This document shows positions 1 through 8,708 of a DNA stretch of 64,000 nt, in pieces (positions within the stretch are counted from its first letter, which is position 1; each line of letters opens with the position of its first letter). Origin of the DNA: Bacillus_BD oryzisoli. GTDB taxonomy: Bacteria; Bacillota; Bacilli; Bacillales; Cytobacillaceae. The DNA lies in contig NZ_CP137640.1 of NCBI RefSeq assembly GCF_036670025.1, positions 3,444,001-3,508,000 of the forward strand. The letters are read 5' to 3'. The translations under genes and the position numbers were made by a program. The notes beneath the pieces were generated by a model. That model saw only the letters and a list, made by a program, of their open reading frames with translations, made no database searches and had not been told where the DNA came from.

Positions 1-171
1 TTCAGGAAATAGAAAGTTTTCAGTCACTAATAATACATGCCCGATATTCCATCGGATATTATTATTAAATCCTTTCGGTTGAATATCTGCGATTTCATCG
101 GGTATTTCTGCTAATCTTGCATGTAATCTAGTTCTAATAATCTCAAACTCTTTTTTAATAACTTCTCCCAT
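1..171 (-). CDS. DinB-like family protein, partial (C-terminus outside window)
   Basis: Only the first 57 residues are present; the gene runs off the left edge. It starts at an ATG at 171, preceded by a GGGGG ribosome binding site. The N-terminus reads MGEVIKKEFEIIRTRLH, followed by an RWNIGHVL motif. An early helix with a His in an N-x-x-W-N-x-G-H context is typical of DinB/YfiT four-helix-bundle proteins, where the His helps bind a metal. These are thiol-dependent or unknown-function enzymes. The family call rests on this short segment only. Confidence 0.55.
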   Translation of the reverse strand, partial: MGEVIKKEFEIIRTRLHARLAEIPDEIADIQPKGFNNNIRWNIGHVLLVTENFLFPE

Positions 172-325
172 TTTTAAACCCCCATTATCTTTTCCTGCTA
201 ATATGTATGAAAACATTTTCACATAAACTAATACTAGTATATCAAGATTTCGCAAATAATTCTAGCTTTTGAAATTTTCATCTTATTCAAAACTAATATA
301 AAACTTTTAAGTATATACAAGCAAA

Positions 326-355
326 ATGCCGGCATTCCAAAAAGACTGCCGGCGT
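326..355 (-). terminator. Intrinsic terminator of the truncated haemoglobin gene
   Basis: GCCGGCA (328-334) pairs with TGCCGGC (347-353), extended by two outer pairs. On the minus strand it is followed by TTTTGCTTG. It lies 12 nt beyond the stop codon of the globin gene. Confidence 0.6.
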
Positions 356-367
356 TCCGATACTGCT

Positions 368-730
368 TTACTTATATAAAATATCATCCTTCAATGTGGC
401 TACTTTGGCCAATGCAGTATCTATATCACTTTCTTCGACTCCAAAATGAGCCAGTGAATCATGTAAATGATTCGCGATTGCTTGAAAATGCTCCGGCTGC
501 AGGTTCATTCCTTCATGGGCCTTTGCCATTGATTTACCGCTATATTGTTTTGGTCCCCCTAAGGCAAAACTGATAAACTTAGTTTGATGACTGCGCTGTT
601 TTTCCATATCGGTATTATCGAAAAAATGTTTAACTGTTTCATCTTTTAACACTAATTCGTTATAAAAATAGTCCACTACCTTTCCAATTGCTTCTTCCCC
701 GCCTACTTTTTCATATAATGATTCTGCCAT
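368..730 (-). CDS. Group I truncated haemoglobin (GlbN-like)
   Basis: A 120-residue single-domain globin of the 2-on-2 truncated type. It opens with SLYEKVGGEEAIGKVVDYFY, the usual A/B-helix start of group I proteins. FFDNTDMEKQRSHQTKF contains the B/E-helix region, and KAHEGMNLQPEHFQAI holds the proximal-His (F8) region in the usual position. Family members bind O2 or NO at haem and serve in NO detoxification or oxygen handling in the cytoplasm. The start codon has a clear GGAGGAG site. It is a single-gene unit with its own terminator, and nothing next to it points to a specific partner. Confidence 0.88.
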   Translation of the reverse strand: MAESLYEKVGGEEAIGKVVDYFYNELVLKDETVKHFFDNTDMEKQRSHQTKFISFALGGPKQYSGKSMAKAHEGMNLQPEHFQAIANHLHDSLAHFGVEESDIDTALAKVATLKDDILYK

Positions 731-862
731 GCTATTTCACTCCTCCTTGTCAATTTGTACTTGAATATTTTGCCAAAGAGGATGAATTTTTATCCAATAA
801 TTATTTTACAAAAAATCCCACCCGCCGGACATTTCCTTTTGAAAACACGGAATAGACTTATT

Positions 863-1237
863 TTATTCAATTTGCTTTAGTCTACGCTGCATTTCTTCCC
901 ACAAAACCCGGGCATGATTATGAATGGGATCTTTAGCAGCGTATAATAAAGTTAGTGTTTGATTTATTGACCGTTGGCAAAGCTCCGTAACTTTTTCTGA
1001 TTTTTGCTTTTCGGTTCGCAGTTCTTCCAAATACCTTATTTTAAATTCTTCAAAAAGCTCTTCTTTATGACAAAACCATTTTCTAAGTTCGCTGCTCGGG
1101 GCAATGTCTTTGGCCCATTCTGTTAATTTTGCCGCTTCTTTGCTTATGCCTCTCGGCCATAATCTGTCGATCAGGATGCGGTCTCCATCCGCTTTCTCAT
1201 ACGGTTCGTAAATTCGTTTTAAAAAAATTTGAGCCAT
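863..1237 (-). CDS. DUF488 family protein (YeaO-like)
   Basis: A 124-residue cytoplasmic protein with the DUF488 signatures RIYEP..., DRLWPRGISKE at residues 24-34, and a C-terminal LLYAAKDPIHNHARVLWE segment. The family is widespread in bacteria and its function is not established. A conserved Asp-Arg-Leu-Trp-Pro-Arg-Gly loop suggests an active site. It sits between the globin gene and a divergent small ORF, with no sign of an operon. The family assignment is strong; no function can be given. Confidence 0.85.
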   Translation of the reverse strand: MAQIFLKRIYEPYEKADGDRILIDRLWPRGISKEAAKLTEWAKDIAPSSELRKWFCHKEELFEEFKIRYLEELRTEKQKSEKVTELCQRSINQTLTLLYAAKDPIHNHARVLWEEMQRRLKQIE

Positions 1238-1356
1238 CGTATCACCCTTTTCTATTCATACAAGCATTATCCCATTTAGTATATGACTTTTCCTTTAAAA
1301 ATTTTAAAATCTGGACATACTTATTGAGGAGCATTTTACTAAAGGAGGAACATTTC

Positions 1357-1623
1357 ATGACAAATAAAATTCAAACAAAAATGGAGAATATATGGCAAAG
1401 AATTTGCGGATCTTGGGAAAACTGTACTGACACTAACATTCAGTCTTTTTTGGCCGAATGCCTAGAAAGTAATATTGACCCACAGTATTGCATGAGCTGG
1501 GTAGAAAAACATAAAGATCAAATTCCCGGATGGTCTTCTGTATCACAAGTATCTCTTGATTGGATGAATCAACATTCAGCAACTGGATCACCTGTTTCAA
1601 TGAATGATCAAAATATAAAATAA
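1357..1623 (+). CDS. Small uncharacterised protein, 88 aa
   Basis: The start at 1357 has an excellent AAAGGAGGA site 7 nt upstream, so longer upstream readings of this frame are rejected. The product (MTNKIQTKMENIWQRICG...) is acidic and rich in Trp and Asn, with two Cys near the middle (GSWENCTD, AECLES, QYCMSW). It has no signal peptide or membrane segment. I do not recognise a family. It is followed directly by a hairpin at 1627-1650, which supports a real monocistronic gene. Confidence 0.6.
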   Translation: MTNKIQTKMENIWQRICGSWENCTDTNIQSFLAECLESNIDPQYCMSWVEKHKDQIPGWSSVSQVSLDWMNQHSATGSPVSMNDQNIK

Positions 1624-1626
1624 AAA

Positions 1627-1650
1627 GTGGAGAGCTGCAATACTCTCCAC
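1627..1650. terminator. Hairpin after the 88-aa ORF
   Basis: GTGGAGAG (1627-1634) pairs perfectly with CTCTCCAC (1643-1650) around an 8-nt loop. There is no strong T tract on the plus side. On the minus side the hairpin is followed by TTTTTATTTTA, so it may work in both directions. Confidence 0.5.
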
Positions 1651-1871
1651 CTTGATGTGACATCCTCTTTATCTAGAAACGCGCTTCCTGTTACAGGTTT
1701 ATCGTAGAACATTTATTATTTTAAATATTGCTATATATTTCCCGGAAAATATTTTCTGATAATTCAATATAATTAGTGCAAAAGATGCAAGATTATTTCT
1801 AGCATGATTCCTTTTCCTCTTACTCTTTTTCATTCCTATTTGACTACTATGGTCAATGAAATAATAATAAA

Positions 1872-1896
1872 GAGGACTAACTTCCTGTTAGCCCTC
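1872..1896 (-). terminator. Terminator of the fixABCX operon
   Basis: GAGGACTAAC (1872-1881) pairs with GTTAGCCCTC (1887-1896) with one G-U pair on the minus strand. It is followed on that strand by CTTTATTATTATTT. It lies 17 nt downstream of the fixX stop codon. Confidence 0.65.
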
Positions 1897-1912
1897 AATA
1901 ATCATATATAGA

Positions 1913-2209
1913 TTATCCTAACCTGAACACAATTCCGTGGCCGCCTTTCGGGTACTCCCATTGAATATTTTGATGCGGGCAGCCAATACGGCAGCTGCCG
2001 CATTCATGACAGCCTTCGTAACCGACATGCATGCGAATATCTTCCCATTTATAAATTTCAGCAGGACAGAAAATCGTACAAATTTTATCAGGACATTGGG
2101 TTAGACAAATATCTGTATCTTTTACATGGAGATGTGACTTTGTGTCAGCATTAAAGCGAACAAGATACTGTTTTTCTTCGATAGACTGATAGTTTTTCTG
2201 ATCACTCAT
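1913..2209 (-). CDS. fixX: Ferredoxin-like protein FixX
   Basis: A 98-residue cytoplasmic iron-sulfur protein. Two Cys-rich motifs are visible: CLTQCPDKICTIFCP near residue 35 and CHECGSCRIGCP near residue 72, as in FixX/YdiT ferredoxins that accompany ETF-quinone oxidoreductases. It is expected to carry electrons between the ETF-QO FixC and a partner. It is the last gene of the operon: its ATG overlaps the fixC stop codon by one base (TAATG), so translation is probably coupled. A terminator follows at once. Confidence 0.88.
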   Translation of the reverse strand: MSDQKNYQSIEEKQYLVRFNADTKSHLHVKDTDICLTQCPDKICTIFCPAEIYKWEDIRMHVGYEGCHECGSCRIGCPHQNIQWEYPKGGHGIVFRLG

Positions 2210-3504
2210 TATTTCATCACCTTCCAGGCTTTATACATATCGCGTGCCAATTTCATTTTATCCTTCGTTCCGCCAAGACTGCTCAAGATATTCTTTTGCT
2301 TCTGCCATTTAGAAGTCCCGTCAACCGTAAACATTTGACTGAAGGCCTTATTCGCCATTGGAATATACTGCTCAAAATATTGTGGAAACTTATCAAAATG
2401 ATGAGTAGAATCCTTGTATTTTTTCATATCCTGTCCGACAAAACCATTCAATAGGTTCACTCGGTAGCTGTCAAGACTACCTTCAGAAAAGTCTTCTGCT
2501 TCCATTGCCAAAAGAATTGTTTCAGCTGCCAATCTTCCTGATGTCATGGCTAAATTGGAGCCCTCACGGTGAATGGCATTAACCAATTGTGATGCATCTC
2601 CAATTACAATCACTCCGTCCCCGACTATTTTTCCCATCGATTTATAGCCGCCTTCAGGAATAAGATGTGCTAAATATTCCTGCGCTTCTCCGCCTTGAAT
2701 ATACGGGCGGATCATTGGATGATTTTTTACATATTCAAGCAATTCATATGGCTTAATTTTATGCTTGATTAAGCCGGAAAGCAGTGTTCCGACCCCGATA
2801 TTTATCGATTCTTTATTTGTATATACAAATCCTGTTCCAAGGATTCCTTTCGTCGCATCGCCAAAAAGCTCAATAGTACAACCCTGATTTTCTTCCAAAT
2901 TAAAGCGGTCTTCGATGATTTTTTTATCAAGCTTTATCACTTCCATTGTCGCCAAGGCTACCTCATCTGGTCTATATTCTTTATGAAAGCCTAGTTTCTG
3001 CGCCAATAGTGAGTTTACACCATCTGCTAGTACTACAACATCTGCATAAACATCACCTCCCGGCCGGTCCGTACGAACCCCGACAACTTTTCCATTTTCA
3101 ACAATACATTCTAATACGACAGTCTCATTTATCAGGATGGCTCCCTGCTCGACAGCCTTGTCGGCAAACCATTGATCAAACTTCGCCCTTAAAACGGTAA
3201 AATTATTATACGGCTCCTGGTACCACTCCAACCCTTTATAGCCGACTGTTATCGCAGACTCCTTATCCATCATCATAAATCGTTGTTCAACGATTGGGCG
3301 CTCAAGTGGTGCTTCCTTATAGAACTCCGGAATAATATCCTCCATCATTTTTCGATAAAGAACACCGCCCATGACATTTTTTGAACCGGGATACTCTCCT
3401 CTTTCGATCAGTAATACATTTGCACCGCCTTTTGCTAACTCATAGGCACAAGATATTCCTGCCGGGCCTGCTCCAACGACTATACAATCAAACTTCTCTG
3501 ACAT
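2209..3504 (-). CDS. fixC: FixC, ETF:quinone oxidoreductase-type flavoprotein
   Basis: A 431-residue FAD enzyme with an N-terminal dinucleotide-binding motif VVGAGPAGISCAYELAKGG (residues 9-27), a second FAD motif at VIVIGDASQLVNAIHREGSN (around residue 295), and a C-terminal membrane-surface segment. FixC proteins pass electrons from the FixAB electron-transfer flavoprotein to quinone, or in bifurcating complexes to both quinone and ferredoxin. Its start lies 17 nt inside the end of fixB and is preceded by a GAGAGGGG site. The neighbours fixA, fixB and fixX complete the four-subunit set. Confidence 0.9.
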   Translation of the reverse strand: MSEKFDCIVVGAGPAGISCAYELAKGGANVLLIERGEYPGSKNVMGGVLYRKMMEDIIPEFYKEAPLERPIVEQRFMMMDKESAITVGYKGLEWYQEPYNNFTVLRAKFDQWFADKAVEQGAILINETVVLECIVENGKVVGVRTDRPGGDVYADVVVLADGVNSLLAQKLGFHKEYRPDEVALATMEVIKLDKKIIEDRFNLEENQGCTIELFGDATKGILGTGFVYTNKESINIGVGTLLSGLIKHKIKPYELLEYVKNHPMIRPYIQGGEAQEYLAHLIPEGGYKSMGKIVGDGVIVIGDASQLVNAIHREGSNLAMTSGRLAAETILLAMEAEDFSEGSLDSYRVNLLNGFVGQDMKKYKDSTHHFDKFPQYFEQYIPMANKAFSQMFTVDGTSKWQKQKNILSSLGGTKDKMKLARDMYKAWKVMK

Positions 3505-4522
3505 GTGCTAGCCCCTCTCTTTTTAATGCCGTTTTAAAATGATCAATTAATAATGGTACAATTTCAAAGGCATCACCAACTATTCCATAATGACAAGTAT
3601 TAAAAATCGGAGCATTACTGTCTTTATTAATCGCGATGATTAATCCGGAATTCTTCATCCCGACGATATGTTGAATAGCTCCTGAAATTCCAATAGCAAT
3701 ATAGATTTTCGGAGTGACCGTTACTCCTGTCTGCCCAACTTGATGGGGATGCTCAATCCAACCAGCTTCCACAACATCCCGGCTTGCCCCCACTGCCCCG
3801 CCAAGAACATCGGCTAATTGATGGACAAGCTGAAAGCCCTCACTGCTGCCAAGTCCTTTACCTCCGGCTACGATAATGTCTGCTTCATCAATTCGTACCT
3901 TCTTAGTCGTTGCCTCAACAATCTCTAATACCTTTGTCCGAATATCATCTTCCCTTAATGAAATCTCTTCTTCAATCATCGTACCTTTTCTGCCAGGCTG
4001 AGGTTCCAGTGCTTTCATGACCTTTGCCCGTACTGTTGCCATCTGCGGCCGGTACTTTTTACATAAAATAGTAGCCATAATATTACCGCCAAAAGCAGGT
4101 CTTGAGGCAAGCAATAATCCTGTTTCCTCATCCACATCAAGCTCGGTTGTATCGGCTGTCAAGCCTGTTGGGAGATCGGTTGCGACAGCACTTGCTAAGT
4201 CTTTCCCGGTTGAGGTTGCACCAAAGAGAATAATCTCAGGTTTGTATTTATTGGTACACTCTAGGAGCGCTTTCATAAAGGATTCTGTTCGATAATGTTT
4301 AAAAATCGGCTGATCATAGACATACGCCGTATCTGCACCGTATTCAAACACAGTATTTGCCAATTGTTTTATGTTTTCCCCTATAATGACACCTGCCAAC
4401 TCCACGCCCCGTTTGTCGGCAAGCTTTCGACCAGCACCCAGGAGTTCCAGTGAAACCTGGGAAATAACTCCATCCTTTTCTTCGATAAAGACCCAGACAC
4501 CGTTATAATCTTTGAAATCCAT
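3488..4522 (-). CDS. fixB: FixB / electron transfer flavoprotein alpha subunit
   Basis: A 344-residue ETF alpha-type protein. The C-terminal FAD domain is clear: GGAVGASRDVVEAGWIEHP followed by QVGQTGVTVTPKIYIAIGISGAIQH. The N-terminal domain carries the ETF alpha/beta fold (GVWVFIEEKDG). I chose the second of two close ATGs (4522) because the AAGGAGGG site lies 6 nt before it; the first ATG at 4528 is too near the site. It is separated by 2 nt from the end of fixA. Together with FixA it forms the soluble ETF that collects electrons from dehydrogenases. Confidence 0.9.
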   Translation of the reverse strand: MDFKDYNGVWVFIEEKDGVISQVSLELLGAGRKLADKRGVELAGVIIGENIKQLANTVFEYGADTAYVYDQPIFKHYRTESFMKALLECTNKYKPEIILFGATSTGKDLASAVATDLPTGLTADTTELDVDEETGLLLASRPAFGGNIMATILCKKYRPQMATVRAKVMKALEPQPGRKGTMIEEEISLREDDIRTKVLEIVEATTKKVRIDEADIIVAGGKGLGSSEGFQLVHQLADVLGGAVGASRDVVEAGWIEHPHQVGQTGVTVTPKIYIAIGISGAIQHIVGMKNSGLIIAINKDSNAPIFNTCHYGIVGDAFEIVPLLIDHFKTALKREGLAHVREV

Positions 4523-4524
4523 GA

Positions 4525-5349
4525 TCATCCCTCCTTTGTACTAAATAATTCTTTCTTTTCAAGCAGGATAGACAGCAATTCCTCTACCTGTTGCTGCGGA
4601 TGGCCTTCAATAAAGGTTCCTCCTTCTGGTTTTGGCGGTGCCCATACTTTTGAGACAATCGTTGGCGATCCCTTCAAACCAAGCTGTTTGATATCTACAT
4701 CCTCCAAATCATCAACAGACCATATATGCGGTTGATATTTTGCTGCTTTCAGCATGTTTTGGAATGATGAATAAGGTACTTCATTGATTGTTTTCTCAAC
4801 AGAGAATAAGCATGGTAAAGTGGATTGGACCACTTCATATCCATCCTCAAGCTTCCGATGGATAACTGCATATCCCTCATCTTTATTGATTTCGACCACC
4901 TTATTCACAGATGTTAATGGCGGTATATCAAGCCGTCGTGCAATTCCCGGACCTACTTGTCCCGTATCACCGTCAATAGACATTTTCCCACAGATTACAA
5001 GATCAACAGGCTTAATCTTTGAAATTTTCTCCAATGCTTTAGTAAGCGCGTAGCTGGTTGCCAACGTATCTGCACCAGCAAACCGGCGGTCCGTAATTAA
5101 GTACCCTTCGTCGGCACCAATTTCAATACATTTTTTTATCGCTTTCACTGCCGGCGGCGGTCCCATCGATAATACGGAAACCATACCGCCATATCTTTCT
5201 CTAATCCGCACCGCCTCTTCTACCGCATGGGCATCATAGGGATTTAATATAGCAGGTGCTGTCCTTCGGTCCATTGTATTTGTTTTCGGATTCATTTTAA
5301 TAATCTTGGTGTCAGGTACCTGCTTAATGCAGGCAACAATATGTAGCAT
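4525..5349 (-). CDS. fixA: FixA / electron transfer flavoprotein beta subunit
   Basis: A 274-residue ETF beta subunit with the typical N-terminus IVACIKQVPDTK and a RRTAPAILNPYDAHAVEEAVRI segment. The AMP- or FAD-binding part includes GKMSIDGDTGQVGPGIA. It is the first gene of the fixABCX operon, with a GGAGG site in front of its ATG. It faces an acyl-CoA dehydrogenase gene across a shared 314-nt promoter region. FixABCX is best known from nitrogen fixers and carnitine-using enterobacteria. No nitrogenase or carnitine genes are visible here, so fatty-acid or acyl-CoA oxidation is the likelier electron source. Confidence 0.9.
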   Translation of the reverse strand: MLHIVACIKQVPDTKIIKMNPKTNTMDRRTAPAILNPYDAHAVEEAVRIRERYGGMVSVLSMGPPPAVKAIKKCIEIGADEGYLITDRRFAGADTLATSYALTKALEKISKIKPVDLVICGKMSIDGDTGQVGPGIARRLDIPPLTSVNKVVEINKDEGYAVIHRKLEDGYEVVQSTLPCLFSVEKTINEVPYSSFQNMLKAAKYQPHIWSVDDLEDVDIKQLGLKGSPTIVSKVWAPPKPEGGTFIEGHPQQQVEELLSILLEKKELFSTKEG

Positions 5350-5663
5350 GTTACCCCCTCCATCTCGTCTAAAGCTTACTGTTTCCCTTTCATAAGTAGA
5401 AACATATAAAGCCTGTTTACATTAACTTTATTAAAGAACCACCGTTTACATGCGGAAATTTTAGATATTTTTTCATTAATAAAATTCGGCTTCGAATAAT
5501 CCCACTCGGTATAACGATTTTTCAAAAAAGAAGAAAACCCCCTGTCCTTCCTTTACTGTAAAAGCTGTTATAATAAAAATATAACTTCAAAAAACATGTG
5601 TTCTATAAATGAAAACACAGCATCTATTTTTGGGAACGTAAATCAATAAAGGAAGTGTTGGTC
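5350..5663. promoter_or_regulatory. Divergent promoter region between fixA and the acyl-CoA dehydrogenase gene
   Basis: These 314 bases hold no gene. A GTTTACAT motif occurs twice in direct orientation (5415-5422 and 5444-5451), 29 bp apart. A TATAAT-like hexamer lies near 5569 on the plus strand, but without a convincing -35 box. The repeat might be a regulator site; that is inference. Confidence 0.35.
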
Positions 5664-6827
5664 TTGTTAAAAAGCTTATTTATTAAAAATGACTTTCAAA
5701 AAGAATGGATACATAAGCTCACACAACAGAAAAAGCTGTTTATGAGCCGATCTAAAGAAACCGATGAAAAAGGAAAATTCCCAAAGGAAAATATCCAAAC
5801 ACTGATAGATATGGGTTTTACAAAACTGCCATTGCCAAAGGAATACGGCGGTGAGGGAATCAACATATCCGATCTCGTGCTTCTTCAAGAAACCATTTCC
5901 AGCTTTGACGGTGCGACAGGTTTAGCTATTGGCTGGCATCAAAGTGTAATCGGTGAACTATACGAGAAAAGGCTATGGCAAGAAGAGAAGCTGACTAGCT
6001 TTGCAAAAGAGGTTTGTCATGGAGCTTTGGTGAATAGAGCAGCTAGTGAAGCGCAAACAGGCAGCCCTACAAGAGGCGGGCGTCCTGGGACATATGCAGT
6101 GAAGAAAGACAACAAGTGGATGGTTTCAGGTCGAAAAATTTTTACAACCATGTCGCCTGTCCTTACTCATTTCTTAGTAACGGCATGGATCGAGGAAAAA
6201 GAAGGTACAGGTATTTTCTTAATCGATAAGGACACCGCAGGACTTTCCATCGAAGAAACATGGGATGTTATGTCCATGAGAGGAACTGAAAGTCATGATC
6301 TCGTTCTTGAAAATGTAGAGGTTTCTGAGGATAACTTTGTTGAGTTTTTTCAAGCACCAAGGGGAAATAATGTAAACGCCTGGCTGCTTCATATTCCTGC
6401 CTGCTACTTAGGCATAGCCCAGGCTGCCCGTGACTATGCTGTCAAATTTGCGACAGAGTATTCTCCAAACAGCATCAGCGGTACGATCAGCCAGTTACCC
6501 AACGTGCAAAGTTTAATTGGACAAATCGACCTGGAATTAATGAAGGCAAGACACTTTTTGTATAGTGTGGCTGAAGTTTATGATGATCAAACACGTCGTC
6601 CATACTTGACTAATGAGCTGGGAGCGGCAAAGCATATTGTCACAAACTCAAGCATCAAAATCGTTGACCAGGCCATGAGAATTGTAGGTGCTAAAAGTCT
6701 TCATCTCTCAAACCCGCTCCAACGATATTATCGTGATGTAAGAGCAGGTCTTCATAATCCGCCAATGGATGATATGATGATCGCAAAAATCGCACAAACT
6801 GCCCTGAAAGAGATGGATAACAACTAA
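5664..6827 (+). CDS. Acyl-CoA dehydrogenase family protein
   Basis: A 387-residue flavoenzyme. I chose the TTG at 5664 (MLKSLFIKND) because AAAGGAAG ends 8 nt before it; the GTG at 5655 lies inside that site. The fold is recognisable from LPLPKEYGGEG near residue 50, the FAD-contact loop AQTGSPTRGG near residue 130, and the C-terminal helix ending YRDVRAGLHNPPMDD. It should oxidise an acyl-CoA or related thioester and donate electrons to an ETF. The divergent fixABCX operon next door is the obvious acceptor. The substrate cannot be read from the sequence. Confidence 0.85.
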   Translation: MLKSLFIKNDFQKEWIHKLTQQKKLFMSRSKETDEKGKFPKENIQTLIDMGFTKLPLPKEYGGEGINISDLVLLQETISSFDGATGLAIGWHQSVIGELYEKRLWQEEKLTSFAKEVCHGALVNRAASEAQTGSPTRGGRPGTYAVKKDNKWMVSGRKIFTTMSPVLTHFLVTAWIEEKEGTGIFLIDKDTAGLSIEETWDVMSMRGTESHDLVLENVEVSEDNFVEFFQAPRGNNVNAWLLHIPACYLGIAQAARDYAVKFATEYSPNSISGTISQLPNVQSLIGQIDLELMKARHFLYSVAEVYDDQTRRPYLTNELGAAKHIVTNSSIKIVDQAMRIVGAKSLHLSNPLQRYYRDVRAGLHNPPMDDMMIAKIAQTALKEMDNN

Positions 6828-6860
6828 AACAAAGTAGAAATATTTTTGCTTTTTTATTTA

Positions 6861-6903
6861 ATTGCCCGACCCCTGAGAAAAACATAAATCCGGGTCGGGC
6901 AAT
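6861..6903. terminator. Bidirectional terminator between convergent genes
   Basis: ATTGCCCGACCC (6861-6872) pairs perfectly with GGGTCGGGCAAT (6892-6903). It lies between the 3' ends of the acyl-CoA dehydrogenase and the glycerophosphodiesterase genes. Confidence 0.7.
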
Positions 6904-6922
6904 CTTTCTATAGAAATGGATA

Positions 6923-7741
6923 TTATTGTAAAAGAACATAATCGGGATAATCCGTTGCGACAGCATCAATATTATAACTTAAAAGAAAATCTGCTGCTTC
7001 AGGACTTCGGACTGTCCATGACAGCACTTTCATCCCTTCTTCCTTTGCTGTCCGAACCATGTCGTCTGTCAAAAGCTCAAAGCTTGGATTGTAGTAGTCA
7101 GCATAAGAGGAGAAATCCTTTATTGCCTGCTCTGTCGTATTTTTTTTCTTCGAAACTAGAACACCGATCTGTACATCTGGTAAAAGCTGCTTCATCTTTT
7201 TCATCGATTTAAAATTGAATGACTGTATGATGATTTTTTTGTGTTTATCCAGATTAAACTGTTTCAGTTTGTTTACAATTTCCTCTTCAATGCCGGGATA
7301 GAGCCCTGGTGACTTTAATTCTATTAAAATGCCAATTTTCCCTTTATACCGGGCAAGGACTTCCTCAAATAAAGGGATTTTCGCTCCAGAAAAATGCTTT
7401 CCTTTCCAGCCTCCCGCATCTAAACGTTGTAATTCCTTGAATGTTAGATCCTTAACAGCTCCGGCTCCATTTGTTGTACGATTGACAGTTGTGTCATGGA
7501 TGATGACTAATTTGCCATCCTTACTTCTTTGGACATCGATTTCAATATAATCTGCTTTCATTTCGACTGCTTTGTCAAATGCATAAATTGTGTTTTCAGG
7601 TGCATAACCGGAAGCGCCTCGATGAGCAATGGTAAACAAATGCCGGACTTCTCCTGCTGATTTCGGCACAAACACAAACTGAAGCATACTGAATAACAAA
7701 GTGAACACCAACACAGATCCAAATATAGTATGTTTCTTCAT
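6923..7741 (-). CDS. Secreted glycerophosphodiester phosphodiesterase
   Basis: A 272-residue GDPD-family enzyme that hydrolyses glycerophosphodiesters to glycerol-3-phosphate and an alcohol. Residues 1-30 form a signal peptide (basic start, then LVFTLLFSMLQFVFV). The active-site block is complete: AHRGASGYAPENT, YIEIDVQRSKDG, then IHDTTVNRTTNG. A Glu in IELKSPG supports the metal site. An export signal places it at the cell surface or outside, where it could recycle lipid or teichoic-acid headgroups. It is monocistronic. Confidence 0.9.
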   Translation of the reverse strand: MKKHTIFGSVLVFTLLFSMLQFVFVPKSAGEVRHLFTIAHRGASGYAPENTIYAFDKAVEMKADYIEIDVQRSKDGKLVIIHDTTVNRTTNGAGAVKDLTFKELQRLDAGGWKGKHFSGAKIPLFEEVLARYKGKIGILIELKSPGLYPGIEEEIVNKLKQFNLDKHKKIIIQSFNFKSMKKMKQLLPDVQIGVLVSKKKNTTEQAIKDFSSYADYYNPSFELLTDDMVRTAKEEGMKVLSWTVRSPEAADFLLSYNIDAVATDYPDYVLLQ

Positions 7742-7918
7742 CGCTGTTCAACTCCTATTTGGATAGTGATCTTACTTTCATATTATTGAAGGTTCATGGA
7801 TAAAATATGTAAATATAATGTAAGTTTAATGAAGAAACTGTAAAATCATTTCATGTTGATTTAATGAATACTCCACATAATCTTGTAACGAAGCAAATGT
7901 CTGTAAGATAAGCTAGAC

Positions 7919-7958
7919 AAAAAAAGAGCCTTCACAAAGTATGCTGAAAGCTCTCTTT
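7919..7958 (-). terminator. Terminator of the ABC-2 exporter operon
   Basis: On the minus strand GAGCTTTCA pairs with TGAAGGCTC and is followed by a run of seven T. It lies just beyond the ATPase gene stop at 7974. Confidence 0.7.
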
Positions 7959-7973
7959 ATAAAATAAATAATT

Positions 7974-8708
7974 TTAAGATAATAATTGATAAACCACTTC
8001 TTCTATTTTCATCCTATTAGACTGTTCAAAATTACTGCGGGCATCCTCTAATGTTCCGACAAATTGAAGTTCTCCCCTACTTAGAACTCCAATCCGGTCA
8101 CAAAGATGAATGATTTCGTGAATATCATGTGTGATATAGACAATCGTTTTTCCTTGTTGAGCCAATTTCTTTATATAATCATTTATCTCAAGTTTAGACT
8201 GAAGATCAATTCCAACTGTCGGCTCATCCATTAATAAAATGGTTGGATTATGAATTAATGCGACGGCAATATTCAGCTTACGCTTCATACCTCCAGATAA
8301 AGTAGAGACTTTTTCATTCCATTTATCATGCAAGGAAACTGCTTCACATAACTCCCATAACCTTTCTTTGGGTGGTCTAACTTTTGCGAATCGACTCCAA
8401 TAGTGGAGGTTTTCTTTAACAGAGAAATTCTCCCATAAAGCGATTTCCTGAGGAACAAAGCCAATCATTTGGCGTATTTTCTTTTTCTGCTTTTCTATGT
8501 CTAAACCATTCATGGTAATAACTCCGGAGGAAGGTTTCATAACGGTGGCAAGAATAGAAATCAAGGTTGATTTCCCTGCTCCATTTGCCCCGACTAAGCC
8601 GAAGATCTCACCTTCATTGATGTCCAGTGAAACATCACGCAACAAAAACCGGCTTCCATATTGTTTATTTATTTTTTTAAGACTGATCACCTTATGTTTA
8701 ACCTCCAT
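7974..8708 (-). CDS. ABC-2 exporter ATP-binding protein
   Basis: A 244-residue ABC ATPase with all motifs: Walker A GANGAGKS (around residue 39), Q-loop FVPQEI, signature LSGGMKRK, Walker B LLMDEPTVGID and the switch His in ITHDIHE. The MKRKLNIA context resembles DrrA/YhaQ-type drug or lipid exporters. It is the last gene of a four-gene operon with two ABC-2 permeases and a zinc-ribbon membrane protein, and its 5' end overlaps the upstream permease by 22 nt. An alternative GTG start at 8690 follows a GGAGG at a longer spacing. Confidence 0.88.
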   Translation of the reverse strand: MEVKHKVISLKKINKQYGSRFLLRDVSLDINEGEIFGLVGANGAGKSTLISILATVMKPSSGVITMNGLDIEKQKKKIRQMIGFVPQEIALWENFSVKENLHYWSRFAKVRPPKERLWELCEAVSLHDKWNEKVSTLSGGMKRKLNIAVALIHNPTILLMDEPTVGIDLQSKLEINDYIKKLAQQGKTIVYITHDIHEIIHLCDRIGVLSRGELQFVGTLEDARSNFEQSNRMKIEEVVYQLLS

